Source of the DNA: Clostridiales bacterium
GTDB lineage: Bacteria; Bacillota; Clostridia; Saccharofermentanales; Saccharofermentanaceae
Assembly (NCBI GenBank): GCA_017480325.1
Contig: JAFVAY010000016.1
Coordinates: forward strand, 1 to 64,000
Reading direction: 5' to 3'
DNA length: 64,000 nucleotides
Made by a program: the position numbers and the translations under genes
In this document: positions 36,055 through 43,095 of the stretch, piece after piece
Numbering within the stretch: position 1 is the stretch's first letter
How the letters are laid out: each line of letters opens with the position of its first letter
The notes under the pieces: generated by a model
The model's database searches: none
Told to the model about the DNA's origin: nothing
The model's input: only the letters and a program-made list of their open reading frames with translations

Positions 36055-36414
36055 TCAGTCTTCCTCCAGGATCCGCTGAAGCTCCCTTATCTCTTCCTTG
36101 GACAGCTTATCCGAGCTTATGAGGTTGGAGATCATGAGACCTACATTGCCTTTATAAACCTTGTCGAGGAAGGAGGTGGTTTCCTCAAGCTCGGCTTCTG
36201 CTCTGTCAATCAGGGGATAGAATCTTTTCGCTCTGGCTTCCTGAACGAAGCTGATGGCACCCTTCTCCTGCATCCTCTTAAGGAACGTTATTATCGTGTT
36301 CTTGCTCCAGCCGGTAGTGCTGCCGAGGGTCTTGGTAAGCTCGGTGATCGTCATGGGGCCGCAGTCCCACAGGCAGGTCTCTATCTTCCACTCGGCGTCG
36401 GATAACTTGATCAT
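36055..36414 (-). CDS. BlaI/MecI-family transcriptional repressor
   Basis: 119 residues. The winged HTH (residues 1-75) has LSDAEWKIETCLWDCGPMTI and WSKNTIITFLKRMQEKG; the C-terminal dimerisation helices follow. It should repress its own operon at the dyad 36433-36450 and be inactivated by the M56 partner. GGAGGTG precedes the ATG. Confidence 0.9.
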   Translation of the reverse strand: MIKLSDAEWKIETCLWDCGPMTITELTKTLGSTTGWSKNTIITFLKRMQEKGAISFVQEARAKRFYPLIDRAEAELEETTSFLDKVYKGNVGLMISNLISSDKLSKEEIRELQRILEED

Positions 36415-36432
36415 TAAGGCACCTCCATCACA

Positions 36433-36482
36433 GGTATACGCATGTATACCGCAAGTATCTCACACAGGTGCACGCTTGTCAA
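36433..36482 (-). promoter_or_regulatory. Promoter and operator of the BlaI/M56 operon
   Basis: TTGACA (36482-36477) and GATACT (36459-36454) are 17 bp apart. The perfect dyad GGTATAC-GCAT-GTATACC (36433-36450) covers the start site. Confidence 0.75.
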
Positions 36483-36590
36483 CCAGAGGTGTTAGCAAAC
36501 TTCGCCAGATAGAAGACCGGTGTGGCGAGGTCTTCGCCGGGCAGCGTGACATGCGAGATGTTGCCCAGGAACTTCAAGCGTTCATCCTTA
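36483..36590 (-). pseudogene. Short coding remnant
   Basis: A stop-free minus-strand stretch reads KDERLKFLGNISHVTLPGED and continues to a TGA near 36481. It is in a different frame from the 39-codon reading frame just upstream; one indel would join them. No family recognised. Confidence 0.3.
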
Positions 36591-36707
36591 TATATAGAGC
36601 TTAACAGCCTCTTTGAGATCATCGCTGAAGTCGTTCAGATCTTCCAGGGTTATGGCGCCCTCAAGTACCAGTGAGACAATATTATGAAACATCTGAGAGC
36701 GATTCAT
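36588..36707 (-). CDS. 39-residue reading frame next to the Fic remnant
   Basis: Begins MNRSQMFHNIVSLVLEGAIT and continues with an acidic helix ending VKLYI. It starts immediately after the stop of the Fic fragment (TAGATG). Could be a tiny real protein or the first part of a broken gene continued by the next frame. No Shine-Dalgarno is evident. Confidence 0.3.
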   Translation of the reverse strand: MNRSQMFHNIVSLVLEGAITLEDLNDFSDDLKEAVKLYI

Positions 36708-36905
36708 CTAATCGGATATATTAATTGCATATCTAACATTCTTATTAATGCTGATGCCGGTTCTGTTGTCTCGCGAATGCCCTTAGGCAGATCGTTATAA
36801 TTTGCCCTTACCAAGGAATTTCTGAAATACCATGCGTTCTCGGCAAAAATGTCATTTATTTTGTTATCTATTTCTCCCCGGGGAATGATCAGATATGCAG
36901 GTCTT
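36708..36905 (-). pseudogene. Fic/Doc-family protein, C-terminal remnant
   Basis: The minus strand reads RRPAYLIIPRGEIDNKINDI, then FAENAWYFRNSLVRANYNDL and PKGIRETTEP before a TAG. The FRN-LVRANY-D--KGI-ET pattern is that of the C-terminal helix of Fic-family AMP-transferases. The catalytic HPFxxGNGR part is absent. This is a dead fragment and marks the region as accessory. Confidence 0.6.
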
Positions 36906-37020
36906 CTTTACTACTATACATCACGGCGGCAGATATTACCGTTTACTTTGGTCGTTCAGAACAATCTTGAATTTGTGGTTCAAGGGGGGAACTTATCTAG
37001 TTAAAAGGTATAATAGCTTG

Positions 37021-37155
37021 ATGGATGTAGAAGTTAAAAACAATAAACGGAGTAAGTTGTTGCTATGGATAATCATAACTATAGTAGTGATGTTCGTTGT
37101 ACCGATTCTTATAATACTTGATTATTTCCGGAGACAGTACTACTTTAACCGATGA
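37021..37155 (+). CDS. 44-residue single-pass membrane protein
   Basis: Short basic N-terminus (MDVEVKNNKRSK), one transmembrane helix (about residues 13-34) and a basic end with YFRRQYYFNR. The ATG follows TATAAT (37009-37014) by 6 nt with no Shine-Dalgarno, a leaderless arrangement also seen at other genes here. Toxin-like in size and charge, but no antitoxin is apparent. Function unknown. Confidence 0.5.
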   Translation: MDVEVKNNKRSKLLLWIIITIVVMFVVPILIILDYFRRQYYFNR

Positions 37156-37230
37156 GGAGCTGAATGCGGCTGAGCAACTATTCCCAAGTGCCGACATATT
37201 ATGTGATTAGCCGTAAGTTTGTTCTGAACA

Positions 37231-37327
37231 ACTTCAAAATATTGTTGAAGTGAATTTGAAGTTAACCTTGAAGTGATCTTGAAGTTGACTTTGAAGTGAC
37301 TTTGAAGTAATCTTTGAACAACTTCAT
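37231..37327. repeat. Phased TTGAAGT array upstream of the AlbA_2 gene
   Basis: TTGAAGT occurs at 37245, 37256, 37268, 37279, 37291 and 37302, with alternating 11- and 12-bp steps, plus TTGAACA at 37314. This equals three tandem 23-bp units beginning TTGAAGTGA. Inverted ACTTCA copies flank it at 37231 and 37321. It sits directly in front of the AlbA_2 gene. Confidence 0.85.
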
Positions 37328-37344
37328 AGAAAGAGGACGATTCT

Positions 37345-38787
37345 ATGTATTTGGAAGAGATTATCGGTGATGTTCAGCTTGAAGACAGTACAGTTGAATG
37401 TAAAAGCATATTAAACCGCGAGGACATAGTTGGCTGGCTTAAGACAATAGCCGGGTTTGCAAATGCATCCGGTGGTGATATGTATATTGGTGTCGAGGAC
37501 AAGACAAATAAACTAATTGGTTTTGATCGAAAAGCTGCTGATAATGAGCGCAATTACTTCAATAATCAGGTAAGCGAACACATAACTCCAAGACCACCAA
37601 TAAAGATTTCTTTCTTGCCTTATTCGGTAAGAAAGAGTGAGCGTTATGTCATTAAAATCTCTGTTTCTGAATCATCAGTAAAGCCAATCATATTGAAGTA
37701 TAAGAATATTCCGTCGATTTTCATGAGAAGAGACGGGTTTACTAATGGTGCTACCTATGAAGAAATAATAGACATGAGCATAAAGAGCAAGAACACTCAG
37801 TATGACGTTCTGACCTCTGACGTTAAATATGATCCTACAAAATTATCAGAGCTGAAATCTTATTATGCGGCACAGAATGATGGCAAAAAACTCACAGATA
37901 AGATGCTTAGATCAATGGGGTTTGTAAATGAAGATGGATACCTGTCAAATGGTGCTGTCCTGTTCACAGACGATTATAAGGGATCTAAGACAGAAGTTAT
38001 GTGTTCGGTTTTCGCCGGATATACTAAAGGAAGCGAAAGAATTGTTACGGTGAACAGATTCAGTGGTAATCTGATTAATACGATTATCAGCATCATGGAT
38101 TTTATAACGATGAGAATGAATCATTCCATGATTAAGCTTGAAAACAAAAGAGTTAATCTCGATTCATACCCTACACGCGCGCTTTTTGAAGGCGTAGTAA
38201 ATGCTGTAGCTCACAGAGACTATTATCTCGATGGAACACAAATCCAAATAGATATGTTCAAAGACAGGTTGGAAATATCTTCTCCAGGTGGATTCTACAG
38301 GGGTGAAAAGATTGGGAAAACCTATGATCTATCAGGTGTAATATCCAAACGCAGGAATGAGCTTATTTCCAACGTGCTTGTTGCATGTAATGTTATGGAA
38401 GCAGCAGGAACCGGGTTTGATAAGATCATGGAAGAATATGAAAGTGCAGATGAAGCGCATAAACCATATATATATTCTACTTCTGACCATTTCACATTGG
38501 TTCTGCCAGATTTGACTTACGAAGAAGGTGTATTAGATTCTACGATAACAATACTTACTTTTATACCGGCTCCGAACGGAACAGAGCACGACGAGAAAGT
38601 TTTATCATTCTGTTATAAGAAAGCTCGCAAAGTCGCTGAAATAGCTGCTCATCTTGGTTTGAGTGATTCAACTTATCTGCGCAAGCAAGTATTGGGAAAC
38701 CTTGAAAAGAATGGATATCTAATCAAAAGCAAGGTATCAAAGGCAACATGCTATATGACCAATCCGGAAGTGGTGGAGGAAGGATAA
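37345..38787 (+). CDS. AlbA_2-domain ATP-binding protein (divergent AAA_4 group)
   Basis: 480 residues. Residues 10-130 form an AlbA_2 (Schlafen-like) domain: VECKSILNREDIVGWLKTIA, then FANASGGDMYIGVED. The middle has the HATPase-like C-terminal part typical of the group (ALFEGVVNAVAHRDYYLDG and EISSPGGFYRG). The last 70 residues resemble a winged helix. Relatives are annotated as putative transcriptional regulators; some occur in defence islands. Function unproved. Base composition is more AT-rich than neighbours, and repeat arrays lie on both sides. Confidence 0.78.
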   Translation: MYLEEIIGDVQLEDSTVECKSILNREDIVGWLKTIAGFANASGGDMYIGVEDKTNKLIGFDRKAADNERNYFNNQVSEHITPRPPIKISFLPYSVRKSERYVIKISVSESSVKPIILKYKNIPSIFMRRDGFTNGATYEEIIDMSIKSKNTQYDVLTSDVKYDPTKLSELKSYYAAQNDGKKLTDKMLRSMGFVNEDGYLSNGAVLFTDDYKGSKTEVMCSVFAGYTKGSERIVTVNRFSGNLINTIISIMDFITMRMNHSMIKLENKRVNLDSYPTRALFEGVVNAVAHRDYYLDGTQIQIDMFKDRLEISSPGGFYRGEKIGKTYDLSGVISKRRNELISNVLVACNVMEAAGTGFDKIMEEYESADEAHKPYIYSTSDHFTLVLPDLTYEEGVLDSTITILTFIPAPNGTEHDEKVLSFCYKKARKVAEIAAHLGLSDSTYLRKQVLGNLEKNGYLIKSKVSKATCYMTNPEVVEEG

Positions 38788-38890
38788 CTCGTAAACGTTT
38801 TAGCTTTAGGAGAATTAGTCTTGTCTGAGGCTTAGGATATCTTAAGCCTATCAACATCCAGCAAACCGATTGACGTATTCTTTGCCTATT

Positions 38891-38924
38891 TCAACCATTT
38901 TGCTGACGTCAGCAAAATGGTTGA
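38891..38924. repeat. Perfect 34-bp palindrome without a spacer
   Basis: TCAACCATTTTGCTGAC is followed directly by its exact reverse complement, with the centre between 38907 and 38908. It lies 104 bp after the AlbA_2 stop. With no loop and no U tract it is not a normal terminator. Confidence 0.9.
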
Positions 38925-38967
38925 ACTCAGCTATTCTGATATTCTGAGATTATTACTAGATTTAATT

Positions 38968-39158
38968 TGTATCTGACTGTAATTATTATGTAGCATGGTA
39001 CAGGTAATCCGCTCCTATCTGTATCCCAATCTCAATATCAAGCATGTGGATACATGAGAGCGATGGATACATGTATCCAATGGCCGACATTGCCTTAAAA
39101 GATACAGAATCATGTCAAAAATCTGTATCCAGTTGTCGATTTCTTGCTGTTGGATAAA
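38968..39158. repeat. Tandem array of four 52-bp units with inverted TGTATCC motifs
   Basis: TGTATCC (or TGTATCT) starts at 38968, 39020, 39072 and 39124, exactly 52 bp apart. Its inverted partner GGATACA (variants TGGTACA, AGATACA, GGATAAA) lies 28 bp further on each time: 38996, 39048, 39100, 39152. An extra GGATACA at 39065 makes GGATACATGTATCC with the third unit. Apart from the 34-bp palindrome, nothing else is seen in the 38788-39196 gap, which separates convergent genes. Confidence 0.8.
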
Positions 39159-39196
39159 TATTGAAGATGGTTATCCCACAGATTACGTGAAAAGCA

Positions 39197-40555
39197 TTAT
39201 ATTCCCTTGGAAAGCAAGACAACCGTTTCCACATGATGCGTCCAGGGGAACATGTCCACGGGGCGGACGGAAGCGAGGCTGTATTGGCCGGAGGACAGGA
39301 GCTCGGAAAGATCGCGGGCCAGAGTGGCGGGGTCGCAGGAGATATAGCAGAGCCTCGCGGGGGCTGATGTAAGAAGCTTGCGGATCAGGAGCGGGTCGAG
39401 GCCTTTACGAGGGGGATCGACTACTACTGCCATGGGCTCGGGCAGCGCCAGCGTGGTGAAGTCCAGCTTCTCTGCGGGCTTGATGGAGAAGGATGCATTC
39501 GAGATGCCGTTAAGAAGAGCGTTCTCCTTGGCGGCGCGGATGGCTTCCGGGACTGTGTCGAGACCGATAAGCTTCTGCCCCGGTCTAAGGATGGACAGGC
39601 CGATAGAGCCCGTGCCGCAGTAAAGATCCAGGATGGATGCGGCTTCGGAGGTGGCTTCGGAGGCGTGCTTATACAGAAGCTCCGCCTGAGGGATATTGAC
39701 CTGGAAGAAGGCGCCGGCGTGGATCCTGAACTTGTGGCCCAGCAGCACCTCCTCATAGTAATCATTGCCGTGAATTATAACTCGGGTTCCGCCTCTGGTC
39801 CGCCTGTCCGTGGAGGTGGAGCTGATGCGAAGTGTGATCCCCATGAGTCTGTAGCCCTGAGCCTGGCACGCGGTGGTCAGAGTATGGATTAGCGCCGTGC
39901 TCTCCGCATATTTGGTCGTGTTGCCGATAATCACCTCGTGCGGATCGGTGTTGCCCGAGACGAACTCCAGCAGAACGTCCTTCGTCCTCTGGGAGCCTCT
40001 CATCACCACCTCTTCGAAAAGGTTCGTAGGCGCATTCGCGAAGATCCTCTCGATCTCGGCCCTGATGACAGTGAATATGGGGTATTCGAGGATGGGATTA
40101 CCCGGATCCTCCGCCATCTTCGTAACGTGATTAATTAGACACAGATGCCCGCCCACGAGACGGTACTGCATGTGATTACGATAGTTAAGCGGATCCTCGC
40201 ATGGAACGATATTCTTCATGGCAGAGGTCACCAGCTCCTCCGGGAGCTTGCCTATATGAAGCAGGCAGTTTCTGACCTTGTCCTCTTTATACTCCAGCGC
40301 GGCGCGGTAAGACATGTGCGCCAGATCCGCCCCGGGCACGAAATTCCCGTAGCTAAGTATCCTGTCCGGCGACGCGTTCAGAAGCTCGACGCATACGCCC
40401 TCTGCATAACGTGCACTCTCAGCCGTGACTTCGACCCTGCAGGTCTCCCCCGGAAGCACAGCCGGCACGAAAATCTTTTTCCCCGACGATAACTCTCCTA
40501 CGCCCTGCCCTTCGTTGGCAAGAGCAGTTATCGTTATTGACTCTACAATACCCAT
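39197..40555 (-). CDS. rlmD: RlmD/RumA-type 23S rRNA uracil-C5 methyltransferase
   Basis: 452 residues. An N-terminal TRAM domain (residues 1-60) is followed by the SAM-binding site ILDLYCGTGSIGLSI, then VVDPPRKGLDP and the catalytic Cys in YISCDPATLARD. It methylates a uridine in rRNA (RlmD or RlmCD type; a TrmA-like tRNA role is possible). The iron-sulfur Cys motif of classical RumA (CGGC) is absent here. The ATG follows TACAAT (40567-40562, minus) by 6 nt with no Shine-Dalgarno, so it is probably leaderless. Divergent from the PBP gene. Confidence 0.88.
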   Translation of the reverse strand: MGIVESITITALANEGQGVGELSSGKKIFVPAVLPGETCRVEVTAESARYAEGVCVELLNASPDRILSYGNFVPGADLAHMSYRAALEYKEDKVRNCLLHIGKLPEELVTSAMKNIVPCEDPLNYRNHMQYRLVGGHLCLINHVTKMAEDPGNPILEYPIFTVIRAEIERIFANAPTNLFEEVVMRGSQRTKDVLLEFVSGNTDPHEVIIGNTTKYAESTALIHTLTTACQAQGYRLMGITLRISSTSTDRRTRGGTRVIIHGNDYYEEVLLGHKFRIHAGAFFQVNIPQAELLYKHASEATSEAASILDLYCGTGSIGLSILRPGQKLIGLDTVPEAIRAAKENALLNGISNASFSIKPAEKLDFTTLALPEPMAVVVDPPRKGLDPLLIRKLLTSAPARLCYISCDPATLARDLSELLSSGQYSLASVRPVDMFPWTHHVETVVLLSKGI

Positions 40556-40561
40556 GGCGTA

Positions 40562-40607
40562 ATTGTAACACGGCGGAATTAATTATATTAAGCAAAAATG
40601 GTAGAAT
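40562..40607. promoter_or_regulatory. Divergent leaderless promoters for rlmD and the PBP gene
   Basis: Minus-strand TACAAT (40567-40562) serves the ATG at 40555. Plus-strand extended TGG-TAGAAT (TAGAAT 40602-40607) serves the ATG at 40616. Only 60 bp separate the two start codons. Confidence 0.55.
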
Positions 40608-40615
40608 ATAGCATT

Positions 40616-42913
40616 ATGAAGCCTGCCAACAGAGACAACCGCCCCGAGAGGGCATCAGGCAATATGAGGAACACGAGACCCGTCGCTCCCGAGAACAGCG
40701 CGCTCGCAGATGAGCTTCGCCGCGTCCTCAAGGGCAAGCCTACGGTATCGGGCTTCAACAGAAGTCTGAAGCATGAGATAGTCTCGTTCCTGGGCTCGGT
40801 ATTCAAGATAGTTATCGTAATGTCGCTTTGTGCCGCCTTCGCCTTCGGAGGCTTCGGCGCCGGAATGCTTCTGGGCTATGTATCAATGACCAAGCCCTTA
40901 TCCATCGCGGACATCACCCAGACCGACGAGGTCCAGACCTCCTTCGTCTACGACAGCGAGGGCAATGTTATCGCGAGGCTCACCGGCAATGAGAACGTGG
41001 ATAGGATATACGTACCTATAAGCGAGGTGCGTAACACATATATCGAAGAGGCGGTTATAAGTATCGAGGACGAGAGATTCTACGATCACTCCGGTATCGA
41101 TATAAGAAGGATCGGAAGCGCGGTGCTCTCGGCTCTTGCCCACGGCGGTTCCGCGACTCACGGCGGCTCCACCATCACTCAGCAGACAGTTAAGCTCATC
41201 TCGGGTAATGACGAGCATTCCACCTCCCGTAAGATCCAGGAGTGGTTCTCGGCCATGAGCCTTGAGCAGGAGCTTTCCAAGGATGAGATCATGGAGCTAT
41301 ATCTCAACCTCGCTCCTATGGGTAACAATTACGTGGGTATTCAGGCGGCTGCGCAGAATTATTTCGGAAAGAATGCGTCTGAGCTGAACCTCGCGGAGTG
41401 CGCCTTCCTGGCGGGACTTCCCAAGAGTCCCTCTTACTATAATCCTTTAAGAGAATCCGGAAGACGTAATGCTTTAAGAAGACAGCGTATAGTTCTCTCG
41501 AAGATGCACGAGTTAGGCTACATCACGGACGAGGAGTATCAGAACGCGCTTAACACCGAGCTCCTGTTCAGAAGCAGCGAGACCAGATCCTCTAACGACA
41601 TTAATTCCTACTTCGCAGAGTACGCGATCTCGCAGGTAATAAATGACGTGGCGGAGGCCAGAGCCATCTCGCTCGATCTTGCCACTACCATTGTCTATAA
41701 CCGCGGCTATCAGATCTACACCACGTTGGAGCCCGATGTTCAGTCGGTGCTTGACGAGGCCTTCCAGATGAGGGATCTATTCCAGCAGGATCCTACGCTT
41801 CTCGTGGATCTTCCGGAGAAGCCTCAGGCGGGTATGGTGGTTATCAACGTTCAGACCGGAGCCATCGCGGGAATGCAGGGAGGCTTCGGGCCCAAGAGCG
41901 GAAACATGGTGCTTAACCGTGCGACGCAGGCCTACCGCTCCACCGGTTCGTCCATAAAGCCGATCATAGACTACGCGCCGGCCATCGAGCTGGGTCTTAT
42001 TGTGCCCTCGATGATCTACGTCGACGAGGAGACTCACTTAGATCCCAATAACCCCGACGCCGCATGGCCTCTTAACGCCGACAGATCCTATGCGGGTCCG
42101 CTTACTATAAGGCGTGCGGTGGCTTTGTCGAAAAACACCATCGCCGTTAGGGTCTGGTATGACGTGGGCGGCGACACGGCTCTGTGGTTCCTGAGGCAGG
42201 AGGGTATAGACATGACCGCCGAGGGCGCATACCCCGCGCAGGCCATCGGCTCATTCACTACAGGTATTACGCCCCTGCAGATGTGCGGAGCCTTCAACAC
42301 GCTGGCTTCAGGCGGAACCTATACCGAGCCCTACGCTTACACTCAGGTTCTGGACAGCAGCGGCAACGTCGTTCTTACGAGCGCGCCCGAGAAGCACCGC
42401 GTTTACTCGGCTGAGACGGCCTTTATCATGAGCGATATCCTGGAGGACGTTATCACCAACGGTACCGCCACGGGAACGGTTTCAATTATCACCAACAATG
42501 CCGGTGAGTATATCGCCACGGCAGGCAAGACAGGTACCACGGATGCGAACCTTGATAAGTGGTTCTGTGGCTACACGCCCTACTACTGTGGTGCGGTCTG
42601 GTATGGCTATGATAACCGTCTGAGGCAGACGCTGATACCGACTATCGATAAGCCCAACGCCAACAGGATCTGGTACTACGTCATGAATAAGATCCATCAG
42701 GAGCTTCCCGGTGCGAGCTTCACGCGCCCCGACACCGTGGTCGATCTCGAGGTCTGCGAGTCGGGCTACTACCCCAACGAGTACTGCCGCGCGGCAGGGA
42801 CTACCGTGACCGATCTGTTCGTCATAGGCTCTTATCTGACGCCTACACAGGACAATGTGTGCCCTATACATACGGCTCCCGAGGAGGAGCAGCAGCCCGG
42901 AGTCGAGGGCTAA
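40616..42913 (+). CDS. Bifunctional penicillin-binding protein 1A
   Basis: 765 residues. A cytoplasmic basic N-terminus and one transmembrane helix (about 60-90) precede the GT51 glycosyltransferase domain (AVISIEDERFYDHSGID, then GGSTITQQTVKL and ELYLNLAPMGNN). The transpeptidase domain has SxxK in STGSSIKP, SxN in LSKNT and KTG in TAGKTGTTD. It polymerises and cross-links peptidoglycan. The ATG at 40616 is preferred: its -10 ends 8 nt upstream, so the start six codons earlier would lie inside the promoter. Confidence 0.92.
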   Translation: MKPANRDNRPERASGNMRNTRPVAPENSALADELRRVLKGKPTVSGFNRSLKHEIVSFLGSVFKIVIVMSLCAAFAFGGFGAGMLLGYVSMTKPLSIADITQTDEVQTSFVYDSEGNVIARLTGNENVDRIYVPISEVRNTYIEEAVISIEDERFYDHSGIDIRRIGSAVLSALAHGGSATHGGSTITQQTVKLISGNDEHSTSRKIQEWFSAMSLEQELSKDEIMELYLNLAPMGNNYVGIQAAAQNYFGKNASELNLAECAFLAGLPKSPSYYNPLRESGRRNALRRQRIVLSKMHELGYITDEEYQNALNTELLFRSSETRSSNDINSYFAEYAISQVINDVAEARAISLDLATTIVYNRGYQIYTTLEPDVQSVLDEAFQMRDLFQQDPTLLVDLPEKPQAGMVVINVQTGAIAGMQGGFGPKSGNMVLNRATQAYRSTGSSIKPIIDYAPAIELGLIVPSMIYVDEETHLDPNNPDAAWPLNADRSYAGPLTIRRAVALSKNTIAVRVWYDVGGDTALWFLRQEGIDMTAEGAYPAQAIGSFTTGITPLQMCGAFNTLASGGTYTEPYAYTQVLDSSGNVVLTSAPEKHRVYSAETAFIMSDILEDVITNGTATGTVSIITNNAGEYIATAGKTGTTDANLDKWFCGYTPYYCGAVWYGYDNRLRQTLIPTIDKPNANRIWYYVMNKIHQELPGASFTRPDTVVDLEVCESGYYPNEYCRAAGTTVTDLFVIGSYLTPTQDNVCPIHTAPEEEQQPGVEG

Positions 42914-42931
42914 CACTTCCTGCCGGCATAT

Positions 42932-42946
42932 CCTTTTCGAAAAGTA
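42932..42946. other. CTTTTCGAAAAGTAT motif
   Basis: A palindrome-centred 15-mer also found inverted at about 52786-52800, upstream of the PadR promoter. Could be a shared operator or the end of the PBP transcript. Confidence 0.3.
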
Positions 42947-43021
42947 TTTTTATCCATTTTTTACCGAGGTCAAAAAGTGTGAATTTTTAGTGCAGTTTTT
43001 TAGAATGATTATAAATTAGGG

Positions 43022-43050
43022 TTGTAAAATGATTTTCATTTTGCTATATT
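43022..43050 (+). promoter_or_regulatory. pflB promoter with overlapping dyad
   Basis: TTGTAA (43022-43027) and TATATT (43045-43050) are 17 bp apart. A perfect dyad AAAATGA-TTT-TCATTTT (43026-43042) fills the spacer and is a candidate redox or catabolite regulator site. Confidence 0.65.
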
Positions 43051-43095
43051 AGCAGTACCGAAAAGTCTTAATAAATCAGAAAGGAAATAGAAACT

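Noticed and set aside
38968..39158. Small coding gene between AlbA_2 and rlmD
   Set aside because: The 86-codon frame at 39112-39372 overlaps rlmD antisense, has no Shine-Dalgarno and its content follows from the rlmD codons.
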